From: Cristatella mucedo
Lineage: Eukaryota; Bryozoa; Phylactolaemata; Cristatellidae
Assembly (NCBI GenBank): GCA_009760855.2
Contig: WPIO01000249.1
Span: 1-64,000 of the forward strand
Direction: 5' to 3'
Length of the DNA stretch: 64,000 nucleotides
Shown: in pieces, positions 22,191-33,705 of the stretch
Position numbering within the stretch: the stretch's first letter is position 1
Layout of the letters: each line of letters begins with the position of its first letter
Program-made: the position numbers and the translations under genes
The notes under the pieces: generated by a model
Databases searched by the model: none
Told to the model about the DNA's origin: nothing
Seen by the model: only the letters and a program-made list of their open reading frames with translations

Positions 22191-23158
22191 GCACCAAAGC
22201 AGTCTGTAATTCTTTTTGCTAAGAATAATGTGTCAGAAGTTCTATGCTTTTATGATTTCAGAGCCACTGTTACCAAGAAAATCCACAGTTAAAAATACGC
22301 TCAGGGAAATCGAGCAGACATTGACGTACATCTGCTGGCACCTGGCCATCTGATACAAACAGTAGGCAAAGCTTTCTTTTTCTCGTAACTCCGTGGCTTT
22401 CGCAGAACTTAGCTAAGCAGTCAGTTAATCTAAAGACGTAATAAATAGTTACTAACCGTATAGCCAGTAGTATATTAACAGCAACGCAGTCGTAGATTAG
22501 TGCAGTTCCGTCTTGATATCCCAGCAAAGGGTGAGTTGCTCTAAATGAGAACCTCCTCATCTAGAGGAAAAGTATCACAGTTGGGTGTTGTTCGGCCTGT
22601 CAAACGGTGTGTGTGTGTCAGTTAGCTGGCTACTAAATCGTGCTCCAAAACGAGATTTGTCTTTACAGTCTACAGCTATCTAGCTAACCACAAGCTTTGA
22701 GGTGATTGCATTGATTCTGACTGTACCAACCTATCAGGGACTGGCTTTTAATTTAAATTATTTACTGTCATTCTTTCCGGAAAATCCTTTGCCTGTGCAT
22801 GCTTACGAATGAAATTTGCACAAAATTGAATGTGCTCCATTCAGGTATAAGGTTTTCCTGAGGTGCACTGATAATTATAGCTGAAATCGGCCGTTCTCAG
22901 GAATGGCGCTTAGCGATAAATTCATAAGCTATTGCAATCGCTACCACTTCAAAACACTACTACGATGCTAATTGTAATTCCTCAATCGCAGTCCTCTCCC
23001 CAAACTTGTAAATTACCGGTTTCCTTGCCATTTAAACAATTAAACTTTACAACCGAAATTGCGAAAGTCAACTAGCCTACGCGATTGTATGAAACATTTT
23101 GGGTGGCTGTTTTCTTGACAAGGAGGATATCTAAGTCCTGTGATAAAATTTAAGAAGA

Positions 23159-25460
23159 ATGAAGACTACAGCTTTCGCCATTGTCGCCGTACTGATGATC
23201 AGTCTGGTGTCGTCTGCAGTAAGTTGATATGAGCCATGTCAAATTAAATTATCGTTTACGGACAGTAAGATATGTTGACCGAGGCTCTCAGGTAAGCTTC
23301 TTACTTAGTGATCGCCGTAATGATCTAGCTGATTCCATGTCTAGCTTCTTTGTCAATAACATAGATAAGATCAGGAAGTCCGTCTCTAAATTGGCAGCCG
23401 CCCACATGGAATTCCGGCCCTCAATTTTTTACAGAACCTCAATGCCATTCAAGGAAGTCACTAGTGACCTAATTCTGAAGTTCATATGCCAATCAAAAAT
23501 GACAACTGCTTCTCTGAACCCTATTCCCACTGTCCTGCTTCTACGGTGTATAGATCTGCTGCTGTCATGCATAAATAATATCATTAATATCTCATTAATC
23601 TGAGGTCATGTCCAAGCAAATTTCAATGGGCTGTAGTTAAGCCACTACTTAAGAATGCGACACTAGACTAAGAGAACAAGAGCACCTTCAGCAGAGTCCC
23701 CATTCTACCGTTTCTATCAAAGATACTGGAACGAATCGTGGCAAACCAACTGAAATCGTATATTAAAACTACGTTTTAAGTTCAAGTCTGGTTTTAGAGC
23801 TAATCACTCCATAGAATCAGCATTGCTTCACGTGTATAATGACCTACTTATAAATACCGACTTAGGAAGAGTATCTTTGCTTGCTTCACTCAATGTTCTG
23901 GCAGCTTTCGATAATCTCATCTCCCCTAGACATAACTGGCACTGCATGGCAATGGTGATGGTTCTGGTGCTATCTACGTGTAAGACTCTAGAGAACTGAT
24001 GTGAACGGAAAAAGATCGTACGAAGAACGTCTGTAGTATGAGCTACCTTAGGGATCTTTGCTTGGTCTCAATTATTTCATGATTTATACTCTCTCTCTCT
24101 CTTGGCGATTGCACTGCCAAGTACAGTCTAGGCTTTCACTTCTGTGCAGGTGAAATTCAGTTGTGAAGGATAACGCTCAAAATCAGTTCTGCCAGCATAT
24201 CTCCCCTTGAATCTACACAAAAACAGAACCGTCATGCTCCAAAGTGACCTTTCTTTAAGCAACCACATCAGCTCCACAGTCAAGCATGCCTACTTTCAGA
24301 TGGTAACCTTGACTAAAATAATTTGGGCTTGTTTAGATAGGGATTCCACATCTAAGATGGTCCATGCATTTCTGACGTTCCGTCTTGACTTGTGTAACTC
24401 ACTGCTTGCTGGTCTACTGGTTTGTGCAATCAGGCGCTTACAGCTAGTGCAGAACTCTGCATCTAGGCTTGTCAGTCGTGAGCATCGTAGTTGCCCAACC
24501 ACACCTCTTCTCGAAGACCTGCACTAGCTCCCAGTCGAGCAATGCATCGACTTCAAGGTTTTGTCACTCACTTTTAGATCCCTTGCTTTTTGGCTTCAGC
24601 AAACCTATCAGGTCGACGGCCCCACCAGGCAAAGCCTCACTCCACACGCCATTGGGAATCTAACTCCTTCAGTGTACCTCTTGGAAATCTAAAATCCTTT
24701 GAAGGCCATGCCTTTAGTTTGTGGGCTCCAAGAGCATGGAACTCGCTGCCGACTTGCGTCACTACATCGCCTAACTTTTCCACATTTAAAAAGAAACAAA
24801 AAACGCATGTAGTTTGGACAGCATTTAGTGGGTCCGAGCGATTTGTCCTGTATGTGCTCATGTTCGCTTACACTGGGCATGCTGCCACTAACCGTACTAG
24901 CATGCGAAGCCTGTGCATTTCACCCCGAACCATGCTATTCCCACAGTTTTATTCAAGTGCGATTACTAACTTTTTTTATCGCGCTTTCCTTAAAGAAAAT
25001 GAAAAGTGCCTAGGGAGAGATTCAGTTAGCTGAGGGTGCTACGTTAAATGCATTATCATTTTCATTATGGACTTGCTTGCAGCTAGCTACGGTAAAGCTG
25101 AAAACAAATTTTTCGTGAACCCAGAACCCGAAACATATCGTTTCATTTTTCATACAATGTCTATTGATTGATCATATCAAACCATGATTGACTTTCGCAA
25201 ATTACCTCAATTTCAGAGTTTGCAGGAAACTGCCGACCTGAGCCCTGAGTTGGAAGAGGAAATGAAAGAGGTTTTCACTGGTAATCACATAGAACGCAAT
25301 ACCGGTTAAACGAGAAGTTGTTCTATGATTTAATTTAGTGATTTTTACACCTGGATAGATTACTTAATACAGTCTTAATTCTCCTCTCGTTTCAGATTAC
25401 GAAGAAAACAAGAGATTGCTTGGACTTTTAGCGAAGTTGGGTCTCAAATTGTTTCCATAG
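23159..25460 (+). CDS. Secreted prepropeptide of a linear amphipathic peptide, copy 2 (short mature part)
   Basis: Exons 23159-23218, 25217-25280 and 25396-25460 with the same splice sites and phases as copy 1; introns 1998 and 115 bp; 62 residues. The signal peptide is identical to copy 1. The pro-segment differs by one residue in exon 2 and ends DYEENKR instead of ESEEDKR. The mature part is only 14 residues (LLGLLAKLGLKLFP), still cationic, Leu-rich and free of cysteine, against 25 residues in copies 1 and 3. It may be a working short form (14-residue amphipathic peptides exist elsewhere) or a copy that has begun to decay, with about one break. It is clearly closer to copy 3 than to copy 1. 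Intron 1 holds the shared LINE. Confidence 0.65.
23290..25065 (+). mobile_element. Degenerate L2-like LINE in intron 1 of peptide gene copy 2
   Basis: Same element and same position as 2117-3908, with the same loss of the YADD block, plus its own later changes. Confidence 0.85.
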
Positions 25461-25554
25461 CTTGCCAACGTGCTGACAAATTCGAACCAGTAGGTGACAA
25501 TACCTGAAACTCAGCTATACAGCAAAACGTACAAGTTTCAGACCTATTAATTGC

Positions 25555-25560
25555 AATAAA
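25555..25560 (+). terminator. Polyadenylation signal of peptide gene copy 2
   Basis: AATAAA at the position homologous to 4395 in copy 1. Confidence 0.55.
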
Positions 25561-25695
25561 TTGTCGTCAAATTACGCATTTCTATTGCATTTTGGCAGTG
25601 TAGAGCTACAATTCTCGATAAAATGAGGTAATTGAGGAAAACAAAAAATAGAGATCAATTTGAACTAGCTGGCTGGTTATAAAAATATGCTCGTC

Positions 25696-26740
25696 TGCAA
25701 TACATTCAGCACAGCGAACACACTTTTGGTACTTCTTGATGCCAGAGGGCAGAAATCGCTTCCAGCTGATTGCAGTATTCAGTACGATAGCAGCAAACTG
25801 TACCGAGCATGGTGACCTGTGAACGACTCCTAGTCAGATAATATTGTAGGGGCTCGTTGGCCATAGCTGCACGGCTAGGATTAGCATTGCCCCCATGGGC
25901 CAGCAGTGGTAATGATGGCGACGGCTGTATTGTATCATTTGCAGGCAACGAAAGTGAGCGAGCGTAAATACGGATGTGGCGTCAGCCTTCGTGAGAGCAG
26001 CTCCGGAACTCCTGGAGAGGGAGAGAGAGAGAGAGAGTGGGAGATGATAGCGTGCCAACAGGAGGAAGCACAAGTTAAACGTGATTTGCTGCAGGGCTAT
26101 GCAGGTCATTCATGATGGCACACTAGTTGAGGTGGATGCATTTCGTGACTTCGGTCCCGATTTCGTAGTTACGATTTCTGGGTTAGGCAATTTCTTATTG
26201 CCACTGCCAGTGGTGGTCAAAGCCTGACGTGATAGCCTAAAGGTTTTTCTGTCGCTATACAAAAAGGCTGTTCAATCGGCTAATAATACGACCACAGCTT
26301 ACCCGTTGCATTTAAACTGAGCTTAGCTAGCTGATAGAGCCGGGATGCAGTGTCTAACGAGCTGGTATGCAGAGCGCTCCAGTTTGGCCGGGCGGAGTGG
26401 TGTGAGTACGGCTTGGGTTGACCTACATTATGGGCGTGGCCATGCCAAAATTTATACTATCCTCGACGGAGATAAATGTAGGCACAATGTTCAGACCCAC
26501 TTCTAGTCAACCTTTGGCATCGCTTACCCATCTGCACTCAAGACAGGCCATTTCTAGTTTCCAAATGATTGCAGTGACATTCAGCTCGGCATTACTTGAG
26601 AAGTTTGGAGCACCGTGAATGCTATTGACTCTTTAAATTTCTTTTAAGAAAGCGCATACTATTGGACTAATTAGACAGACGAAACGCAGGGAGGAGTAAC
26701 TAAATCTTGTAAAATATAGACACCTTATCTGGTGATGAGT
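25696..26740. mobile_element. Insert of unknown type, 3' of gene copies 2 and 3
   Basis: Present here and, reversed, at about 54665-55432, but absent at the equivalent place in copy 1 (4536-4552). I see no terminal inverted repeats. It contains an S2 SINE (26110-26295), a (GA)n run (26020-26038) and an 80-residue minus-strand frame (25706-25948) that is also open in the other copy (55167-55409). No known domain is recognised. Confidence 0.6.
26110..26295 (+). mobile_element. SINE family S2, degraded
   Basis: Starts tgatggcacactagt like the 44661 copy and ends 'gtcgctatacaaaaaggctgttcaatcggctaata'. The B-box is eroded (gtagttacgattt). Confidence 0.65.
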
Positions 26741-27182
26741 GAATTCATTCCATTCTGGATAGCTATTTTAGGTGCCATGCTTACATAGCAACTCTGCTTC
26801 ACAATATTTCTCTAAAGATGACCAATTTTATAACGTTTATTCCGTAGAATTTTTTAATTTTAATGAATATATAAAAATTTCCCTTTTCATCGAAACAACT
26901 TTGAGTTTGTAAAAAACATGGACCTCATAGCTTTGACATCAAGTTTCTGGCCAACCCATATTTTAAGGTTTGCACGTTAATGGGCTTTTCTATAAGTTAG
27001 ATTAAGATCCAATTGTAAAGGCTTAACATTACAGTTTCACGAAAGACCCTAATAAACAAGTTTATTTATTGCTTCTATCACTAATTCTTCTCTTCGAAAT
27101 CGTCTTTAAGTGATGCTGCACTATCATACAAATTTCTCCGCCCCGAAAAATATAAATTACAGTTATAGATATAAAACGAAAT

Positions 27183-27318
27183 CCGGCCTGGTTTGATCAA
27201 GCGGTTAAGGTGCTCCCGACTAAGGCCTGGCTGAGGTCGTGGGCTCAAGCCCCGAGGCATAGGCGAAGCGCCTGAACAGAGATTAAGTTCTCTTGGGGTG
27301 CTATACAAACGAATTATA
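27183..27318 (+). mobile_element. SINE family S1
   Basis: Duplicon counterpart of 4996-5135, with the same tRNA-like head and LINE-type tail. Confidence 0.7.
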
Positions 27319-29075
27319 TTAGCTTATACATAAGAATCTAGAAAAGTATTTTCCTCCTTTCAAATATGGGTTTTCTGACAAGGACGGCACTTCACTTGAA
27401 GAAAACACTAGCGTCATTCAGATAATCTTAATAAAGTAGATTTATCAGCATTTGAGTAGAACCGTTATTGGCTTAATTGCGGACGGCACTCGTATGCCCA
27501 TAGGCACTAGTAAAACTCATAGAATATAATTTCATATAATATAGCATATATAGTATATTTATATATATTTTTTTCTTTTAGGCCATGGGTCGCACCTATA
27601 TGATTCAGGTGATGGGCTCGAACCCTGGTGTATATGTGGGGTGCCTGGATGAAGACGCAGTATTTGTGGGTGCTATGGAAATCAAATACAGTTTTTCATT
27701 ATTCACTGCCGCAAGCTAACTAAAACGCTGCACTTGCATACTTACGTTCCCAGTAAATACTTAGGATTTCGGGGTGAGAAGATTCCTTTCTCTGTATAAA
27801 CAGACTGATATGCGCATTGATTGTTAAACATGCTTTCCGATTGGGTATCGAATTCAATTTTTACAAAATAAAGCCAAAGCTCGCATTAGCTACTTATGGA
27901 ATATAATTCTAGCATAAGAGACGATTGCTACCAGTGACTGAATTTTTTAATAGTAAATTTGACCCACTGTATGTAGGAAAGTTGCAGGTATGCTTTGTGC
28001 GACCTTAAATAAAAAATATTCAATAAGCGCCATGTTATTTTCAAAATGAAAACTGCTGCAAAAACATTTTGCAAATAATGGAAAACGATATGATAAAAGC
28101 AGCAAACGCAGTGGTGTTGAAATACGAACAACGGCAAGTATCTTGATTGAAACTAGCGATTTCGTGGAATGAATCTGACTGATACTATTTATTCTTCGTG
28201 AGATCAATACGTTCTAAATGATGATGCTGAGTCTCGTATATCTCTGCCGCACAGGAACAAATATACAGCTCGTGCTTTTAACAATAATTAATTTAAGATA
28301 GGCGTAACCAAGAGATTTCAGACATACTGCGTAGTAACAAGAAAACATGACGCAAATATAAGCAATCATCTCGCTTCAAAAGTTCAAGAAGGCATGCGAT
28401 GTGAAACTGAAGAGAGCGAGAACGACTCCGACTAGCTGAATGAAATAACGATTCACAGTTCGGTCGGCAAAGAATCTGGGTAAAAGCGAAACGTTTTTTC
28501 GATTGCAAATTGGTAAGTGGGGTTATTTATACATGGTTTAATATATTCATGTATTATAAGACCATTTACCTTATTATTGCAAGGGTTAGGTAAATGTTGA
28601 ATTGTTTCTTAAAAGAAAACTTTTTTGACCAAGATGTGGGGTTCAAGACTTCGAGTTTATTAAGGCTGCCCTGCTGCACTTGGGCCGGTCTCATCATTAT
28701 CATTTATCTTTGAAAAGACCACAGGATTTAGTGGGCTGCTTTGTCGGTGCTAGGTGCAATCAAAGTAGGCAACTCGAATGCAGGGCTGAAAATCCAGCAG
28801 GAATTGAATAGCTTCCTTTCATAGGTTTGAACATTAGAGCCAATATCATGCTTGACATCAGTAGTACTGCCAGGAAAATGTGGAAAGTGATAAATAGGGA
28901 TTAACTTCGGATTAAACCCGAGGGACCGTTCGGACTTTATTCGGTCATTGATCAAATACTGGCATTTGCAAGTATACCCGAAACGGCAGCAGTCTGACTA
29001 ATACTAGTTTCGCACGGTCCCAGTAAAAAACAGGCGCGTAGAGAGTTCCCTGAAAGTATTCAATTTTCAGGTGTG

Positions 29076-29360
29076 TCACATTTGGCCGACAAAGACTAGA
29101 ACCATCAGCAGTGAAAAGTGCCTCTTATCAGTATTACCCATATTGGCTGGGTAAGAATAAAGCAGAGCTGTTTCTGAGCAATGAATACCTACTAATCCAG
29201 ATTGAAGTGCACTAAACAGGATTTCATAAACGGATGCGTTTGCATCGCTTCTTAAAAACAACTGCAGTGAGTGAATTGGATAGGGATTTCCAGCTCTTCG
29301 TAGCAGGCTTAACCTTAGTAATCATGGAGTTTTGACAGCTGAGATTCGAGACGATATACT
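29076..29360 (-). mobile_element. Degraded LINE reverse-transcriptase fragment (partner of 20380-20700)
   Basis: Frame 29076-29261 reads LQSGLVGIHCSETALLYSY on the minus strand. Confidence 0.6.
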
Positions 29361-29639
29361 GCGATAGCCGACACGTGGAAACGGTAGGGTCAAAATAGGG
29401 CACATTGTTAACGATTTTAGGCTAGAATTGTGTTAGGATGCGATTAATGTCAACCCTTACCACACTAAAACTACATACAATTGTAAAGGATTTACTGGCT
29501 ACACAACTTTATCAATGAATTGAAAATCTAAAAGTCTCGAATAGGTTATAAAGGCTGCTGACGGTCGAGAAGACTTTTTCTGCAATGCTGCAGAATTATG
29601 TAGTTTCCCTCCTTCCTTTTTTATGGTCAAAGATTATTG

Positions 29640-31365
29640 AAAAGAATTGTCACTAAGCAGCTGGTTGAACGTACTTAAAAGAAAGAAATGGCAGAAACAT
29701 TTCAATCAGGATTCAAGAGGCAGCACTCCACTGAAAAATGCTTTCCTCATGTTAACAATGACATTCTACGTGGCATCGATGACGGCAACGTCACTGCCCT
29801 AGCTCTACTAGATCTATCAGCTGCCTCCGACACTGTTGATCACAATGTTCTACTTGAACGATTGAGAACACTGATAGATGTGGCTGACGTGGTACTGGCG
29901 GGGTTTTAAGTCGTACCTTTCTGACCATATTTAATAATATTAATAATTATAATTCACTTGATAAAGCGGCCTCAGGGAACTTAATCTCTCTATAGGCGCT
30001 TAACATTTACTGCAAAGTGAAATACAATTAAATGGTAAGTAAAATCACGCTTGAAAAACAAACAAAATGAATAATATGGTTAGGGGTGACATGCACAGGG
30101 TCAGCATGCTAATGTTCAATCCAAATTCAATTCAATTCAAGCATGTTCAATCCGTGTCGTATGGGGGGTCAGGTCTCACATACGAGCAGGGCCACGTGTG
30201 GAGGTTCTCAAGGGTCCCTCATCGGTCCCTTGCTGTTCTCCATTTAGTAGACTTCTAGGAAAACTTATTAAAAACAATGTAATAGGATAACACTTGCATT
30301 CTGACGATACTCAGCTGTATTTGCTATTTAAACCGTTGGAATCTGTGGCAGCAACCGATAAACTGAATGCTTGCCTCGCCGAAATTTGATCCTGGGTGTC
30401 GGAAAATTTCTTGAAAATAATGACTTAATGACAATAAAACTGAACTGCTGCTCATAGCACATCCTAAGCGTGTGGCTGGATTAAAACGCGTTGCTCTTCT
30501 AATAGGTGATGCTGTTGTGGGACCATCACCAAGCGCTCAAAATCTAGGTGTAGTTTTTGACAGCTGCCTCAATTTTAAAATTTTTGTTTAGAATACTGCT
30601 TCTACAGCTAGCCATCACGTCCGATCCCTATCTAAGGTTGGTAGCTTTCTTCCACAGTGGCTAGCAAAGAATTTAACTAGCTCCTTACTTCTGTCTTGGC
30701 TTGATTATTGTAATTGCCTTTTCGCTGGGGTACCAAAGAAAAGCATGCAGATCCGTGCAGCTGGCAATAAATATGGCTGCGACACTAGTCTTCGGGTCTT
30801 TGAGGTTTGAGCACGTGCCTCCTTTGTTAAAACAGCTAGGATGGACGCCGGTTGAGCAAGGGATACCGAGCAAAGTTCTTACGCTGACCCACAAGGCTCG
30901 CCACGGCCTTGTTCCTTCGTACCCAGCTGAACAGCTGCACCAGCTTGTGCCTCTTCGCGCCCTCGGGTCCCATGTGGACAATAAATTTGCTTTTTAATTC
31001 CTCTGCTTAAAGACCGTTGGCGACAGGAGCTTTAGCTCTGCAGGTCCCAGACTGTGAAATTCGCTTCCACAATTCTTACGCCACGACAATTACTCTGCCG
31101 CTGCCGACTATCGCTCATCCTTTTCAACGGTTCTGAGCTGCATATTCTGTGCTACTCACTACGTCAACTGCTTTCCTGAATCGGCTATGCTTCTCACTTT
31201 CTCTGTGTTTTCATGAGACAAAGTCCGTTTGCCACCGAATTCGCACAGAAAGGCGCATTGGCTGAGAGTGGGCTATACGAAACTTTCTTGCGTAATACCC
31301 ACATAATCAATATGGCTTTGTTGAGTTACAGACGGAGATACATTACATTATATTACATTACACTA
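29640..31365 (+). mobile_element. Second LINE family, reverse transcriptase to 3' end
   Basis: Pieces: FQSGFKRQHSTEKCFPHVNNDIL (29688-29909), the YADD-like 'cattctgacgatactcag' region at 30300, and the thumb LGWTPVEQGIPSKVLTLTHKARHG (30701-30997). It ends with attacattatattacattac. Interrupted by the LINE end at 29926-30115. Confidence 0.8.
29926..30115 (-). mobile_element. Short L2-like LINE 3' end inserted in the right arm only
   Basis: Minus-strand tail, hairpin and first part of the 3' untranslated region, strongly 5' truncated. The left arm (about 19823-19835) has the uninterrupted sequence 'gaccatgttcaatccgtg'; here gttcaatcc recurs on the far side, as expected from a target duplication. 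Confidence 0.75.
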
Positions 31366-31739
31366 TGTTCTTTCTAGAACACTAAACTGCCATGCAAGTT
31401 GGAATTTTTCGATGGGACTGTGATGTCAGAAAGAGGGGAAAAGGTGAAAGGCTGTATAGGTGAGAGACGACGGAAGAGAGGAAGAGACCACGTGTCTTGC
31501 TCACGTGGCCCACTCCCCTTGACAATTGCAACCGGCCAGACGAAAGATAGACTGTTATTTTCAATCATGGTTTTCGTTTAGTCCATTTACTTGGCTGCTA
31601 GCCCAGAAACAAGATGATGCAGAAAATCACGATATTAACAAAGGAATTAGCCGTCCACGGTCACGACGGATTTAGCCGGCTGCTTTGCCTACTGCTTTCC
31701 ACTTTTTTGGAGTTGTGGAGAGAAATATTACATAATAAG

Positions 31740-32820
31740 TAAAAAGACTGCATAGCACCGTCGGAAAACTCAATCTCTGTCTAAGCACTTTGCATTTGCA
31801 TTAAAAGAAAAGTGATTGAACATTTGGTTGTTGACATGCTCAAGAAGCTTACAGGGCAACAAGCATTACACGGTTAGAGGAGACAGGCACAGGGTCAGCA
31901 TGAAAATGTAATTACCGGCAGCATGCTCAACACCAGCACACATAACAACGCTGAGGACGAATTATATTTACTCACTAAACGACGTGATAAGTGTATGCGT
32001 TTTAGCTCCTTATAAGTGTTATCATGAAGTGCCTTGATAGAGATTAAGTTCTCTAAGGCGCTATACCAAATGTAATAATAAGAGTAATATAATTAGTCTG
32101 TCCTCGTATGAAATGTGATAATATTATAATTACCAATACCTCGCACAAACCTCCAAACTAATGGAGACCTAGCCTTTAGTTCGTACCCACTCAAAGCCTA
32201 GAACTCTTTTCCGACTTGCACTACGACATCTCCTGACTTGACCACGTTGAAAAAGAAACTAAAAAACACCTATTTATTACAGCATTTAGTCGGTCCATGT
32301 AATTCATCCTTCATGTGCTTCAGCGTGCTGACGCTTTTCATGCTGCAAATAACCATACTTGCATGCTGACATTGTGCATGTCATCCGAATTATGCTATTC
32401 TTGTTGTTTATTAAGCAATGCTCCACTGACCATTCGATCGTGTTTTCTCTGCAGCTAATGTAAAGCGCCTAAAGAGAGATTGAGTTCTCTGAGGTCACTT
32501 CATAAAGTATATTATTATTATTACTATTATTATGTCAGGGAGAGCTCTTACGCCAGGTAGAAGTGACTTCTGGGCTTTGGAAGCATGCGAACTGAAGGCA
32601 CAGTCTCCAAAGGATTCGAGGTTCGCATAAGGTGTAGGTAAGAAATGCGATTTCGAAAAACAGGTGGTACGATGCTTAGCCTGATGGTAGAATAGATCGC
32701 ATAGGTAGGCTGGAGCTAAAGAACGAAAGGACCTAAAAGGGAGTGACAGAACCTTGAAGTCGCTGCTTGACTGAGAGCCAGTACAGTTCGGAAAGACGTA
32801 AAGTGATGTGGCAACTGCGA
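31740..32820. mobile_element. Nested L2-like LINE fragments of the right arm
   Basis: 31740-32060 (-), 32130-32515 (+, C-terminal block to tail) and 32520-32820 (-), the mirror of 17165-18245. A short minus-strand LINE tail (about 32820-32880) follows. Confidence 0.75.
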
Positions 32821-32880
32821 CTTAATCTCTCTCTAGACGCTTTACATTTGCTGTAAAGTGAATTGCAATTGAATGAGCTT

Positions 32881-33485
32881 TGAGAATGTCAGAATGACAG
32901 AATGACCTTAGACAGAATGACCTTAGTCAAAGGCAAAACAGCAGTCTTTTGTCGTCGAATGAAGTCCCTTTTAGTTCAATGAATGTGCACAAGGGTTTGC
33001 AGTATCCCTCAATGCACTAGCAGAAACATTTCAAAATCTTACTAACTGTTCATGACTTAGTGAAAGCTGAAATGTGTAGCTATAACTGCCAAAGCACATG
33101 CGCAGCAGATCTTGCGCTAGTAGAAACGGCAAAAACGTAGTAAGAAGCCCAACAGACGCAGCCACCAGCAAGCAGCCACCAGCTATATGCAGCTACACCG
33201 GAAGCAGTCAGTAACCAACAGCAGCAGCCAGCTCACGGCAGCTTGCAGACTACAGACTACTTGCAGCATACAGAAGCCAACAGGCAGCACCTTCAGCAAC
33301 CATCAACCAAAGGAGACAGCCACAAATAAGACGACTCTAGCGAGCGTTGGCTGCAGAAAGGAACCAGCAGCAGTAACGGTAGTAGCAGCCAGCATTCAGA
33401 CCAAGACACTGTATTCAACTCAGGCTGATGACTGCTTCAGAGAGTTAGGAATCTTTGACTACTCATAGTGTAGATGACACTCAAC
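32881..33485. other. Low-complexity stretch, no convincing gene
   Basis: Short agaatgac-type repeats at 32895-32930 and a CAG/CCA-rich stretch at 33140-33400. The 93-codon frame at 33187-33468 is Gln/Thr/Ser-rich because of that composition and has no domain. Confidence 0.45.
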
Positions 33486-33489
33486 ATGT

Positions 33490-33705
33490 TAAAATAATAA
33501 GAAGAAGAAGAATACATTTTAAAAAACACCTTCAGAGAACTTAATGTCTGTCTAGGCACTTTACATTTGCTGCAAATGAAGCACGATCGAATGGTTAATG
33601 GTAGCATGCTCAATAAACAAGAATAGCATGGTTAGTGGTAACATGCACAGGGTCAGCATGCAAATATGGTTACTGGCAGCATGTACAGCATCAGCACGGA
33701 AACGT
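33490..33705 (-). mobile_element. L2-like LINE 3' untranslated fragment
   Basis: Minus strand: worn tail (gaagaagaag region), hairpin and 'catgctgaccctgtgcatgt' block; truncated at its 5' side. Confidence 0.7.

Larger units (their letters stand above)
21255..27530 (+). repeat. Segmental duplicon carrying peptide gene copy 2
   Basis: Same order as 160-5335, with one extra 1.05 kb insert (25696-26740). Its left part, to 22175, also forms part of the foldback arm. Confidence 0.85.
27586..32820. repeat. Right arm of the large inverted repeat
   Basis: Reverse complement of 17165-22175. It differs by a young LINE end inserted at 29926-30115 and by scattered substitutions. Its inner end falls inside an S1 SINE (27588). 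Confidence 0.85.

Noticed and set aside
33187-33468. 93-codon frame
   Set aside because: Composition follows a CAG/CCA-rich low-complexity stretch; no start context, domain or conserved partner.
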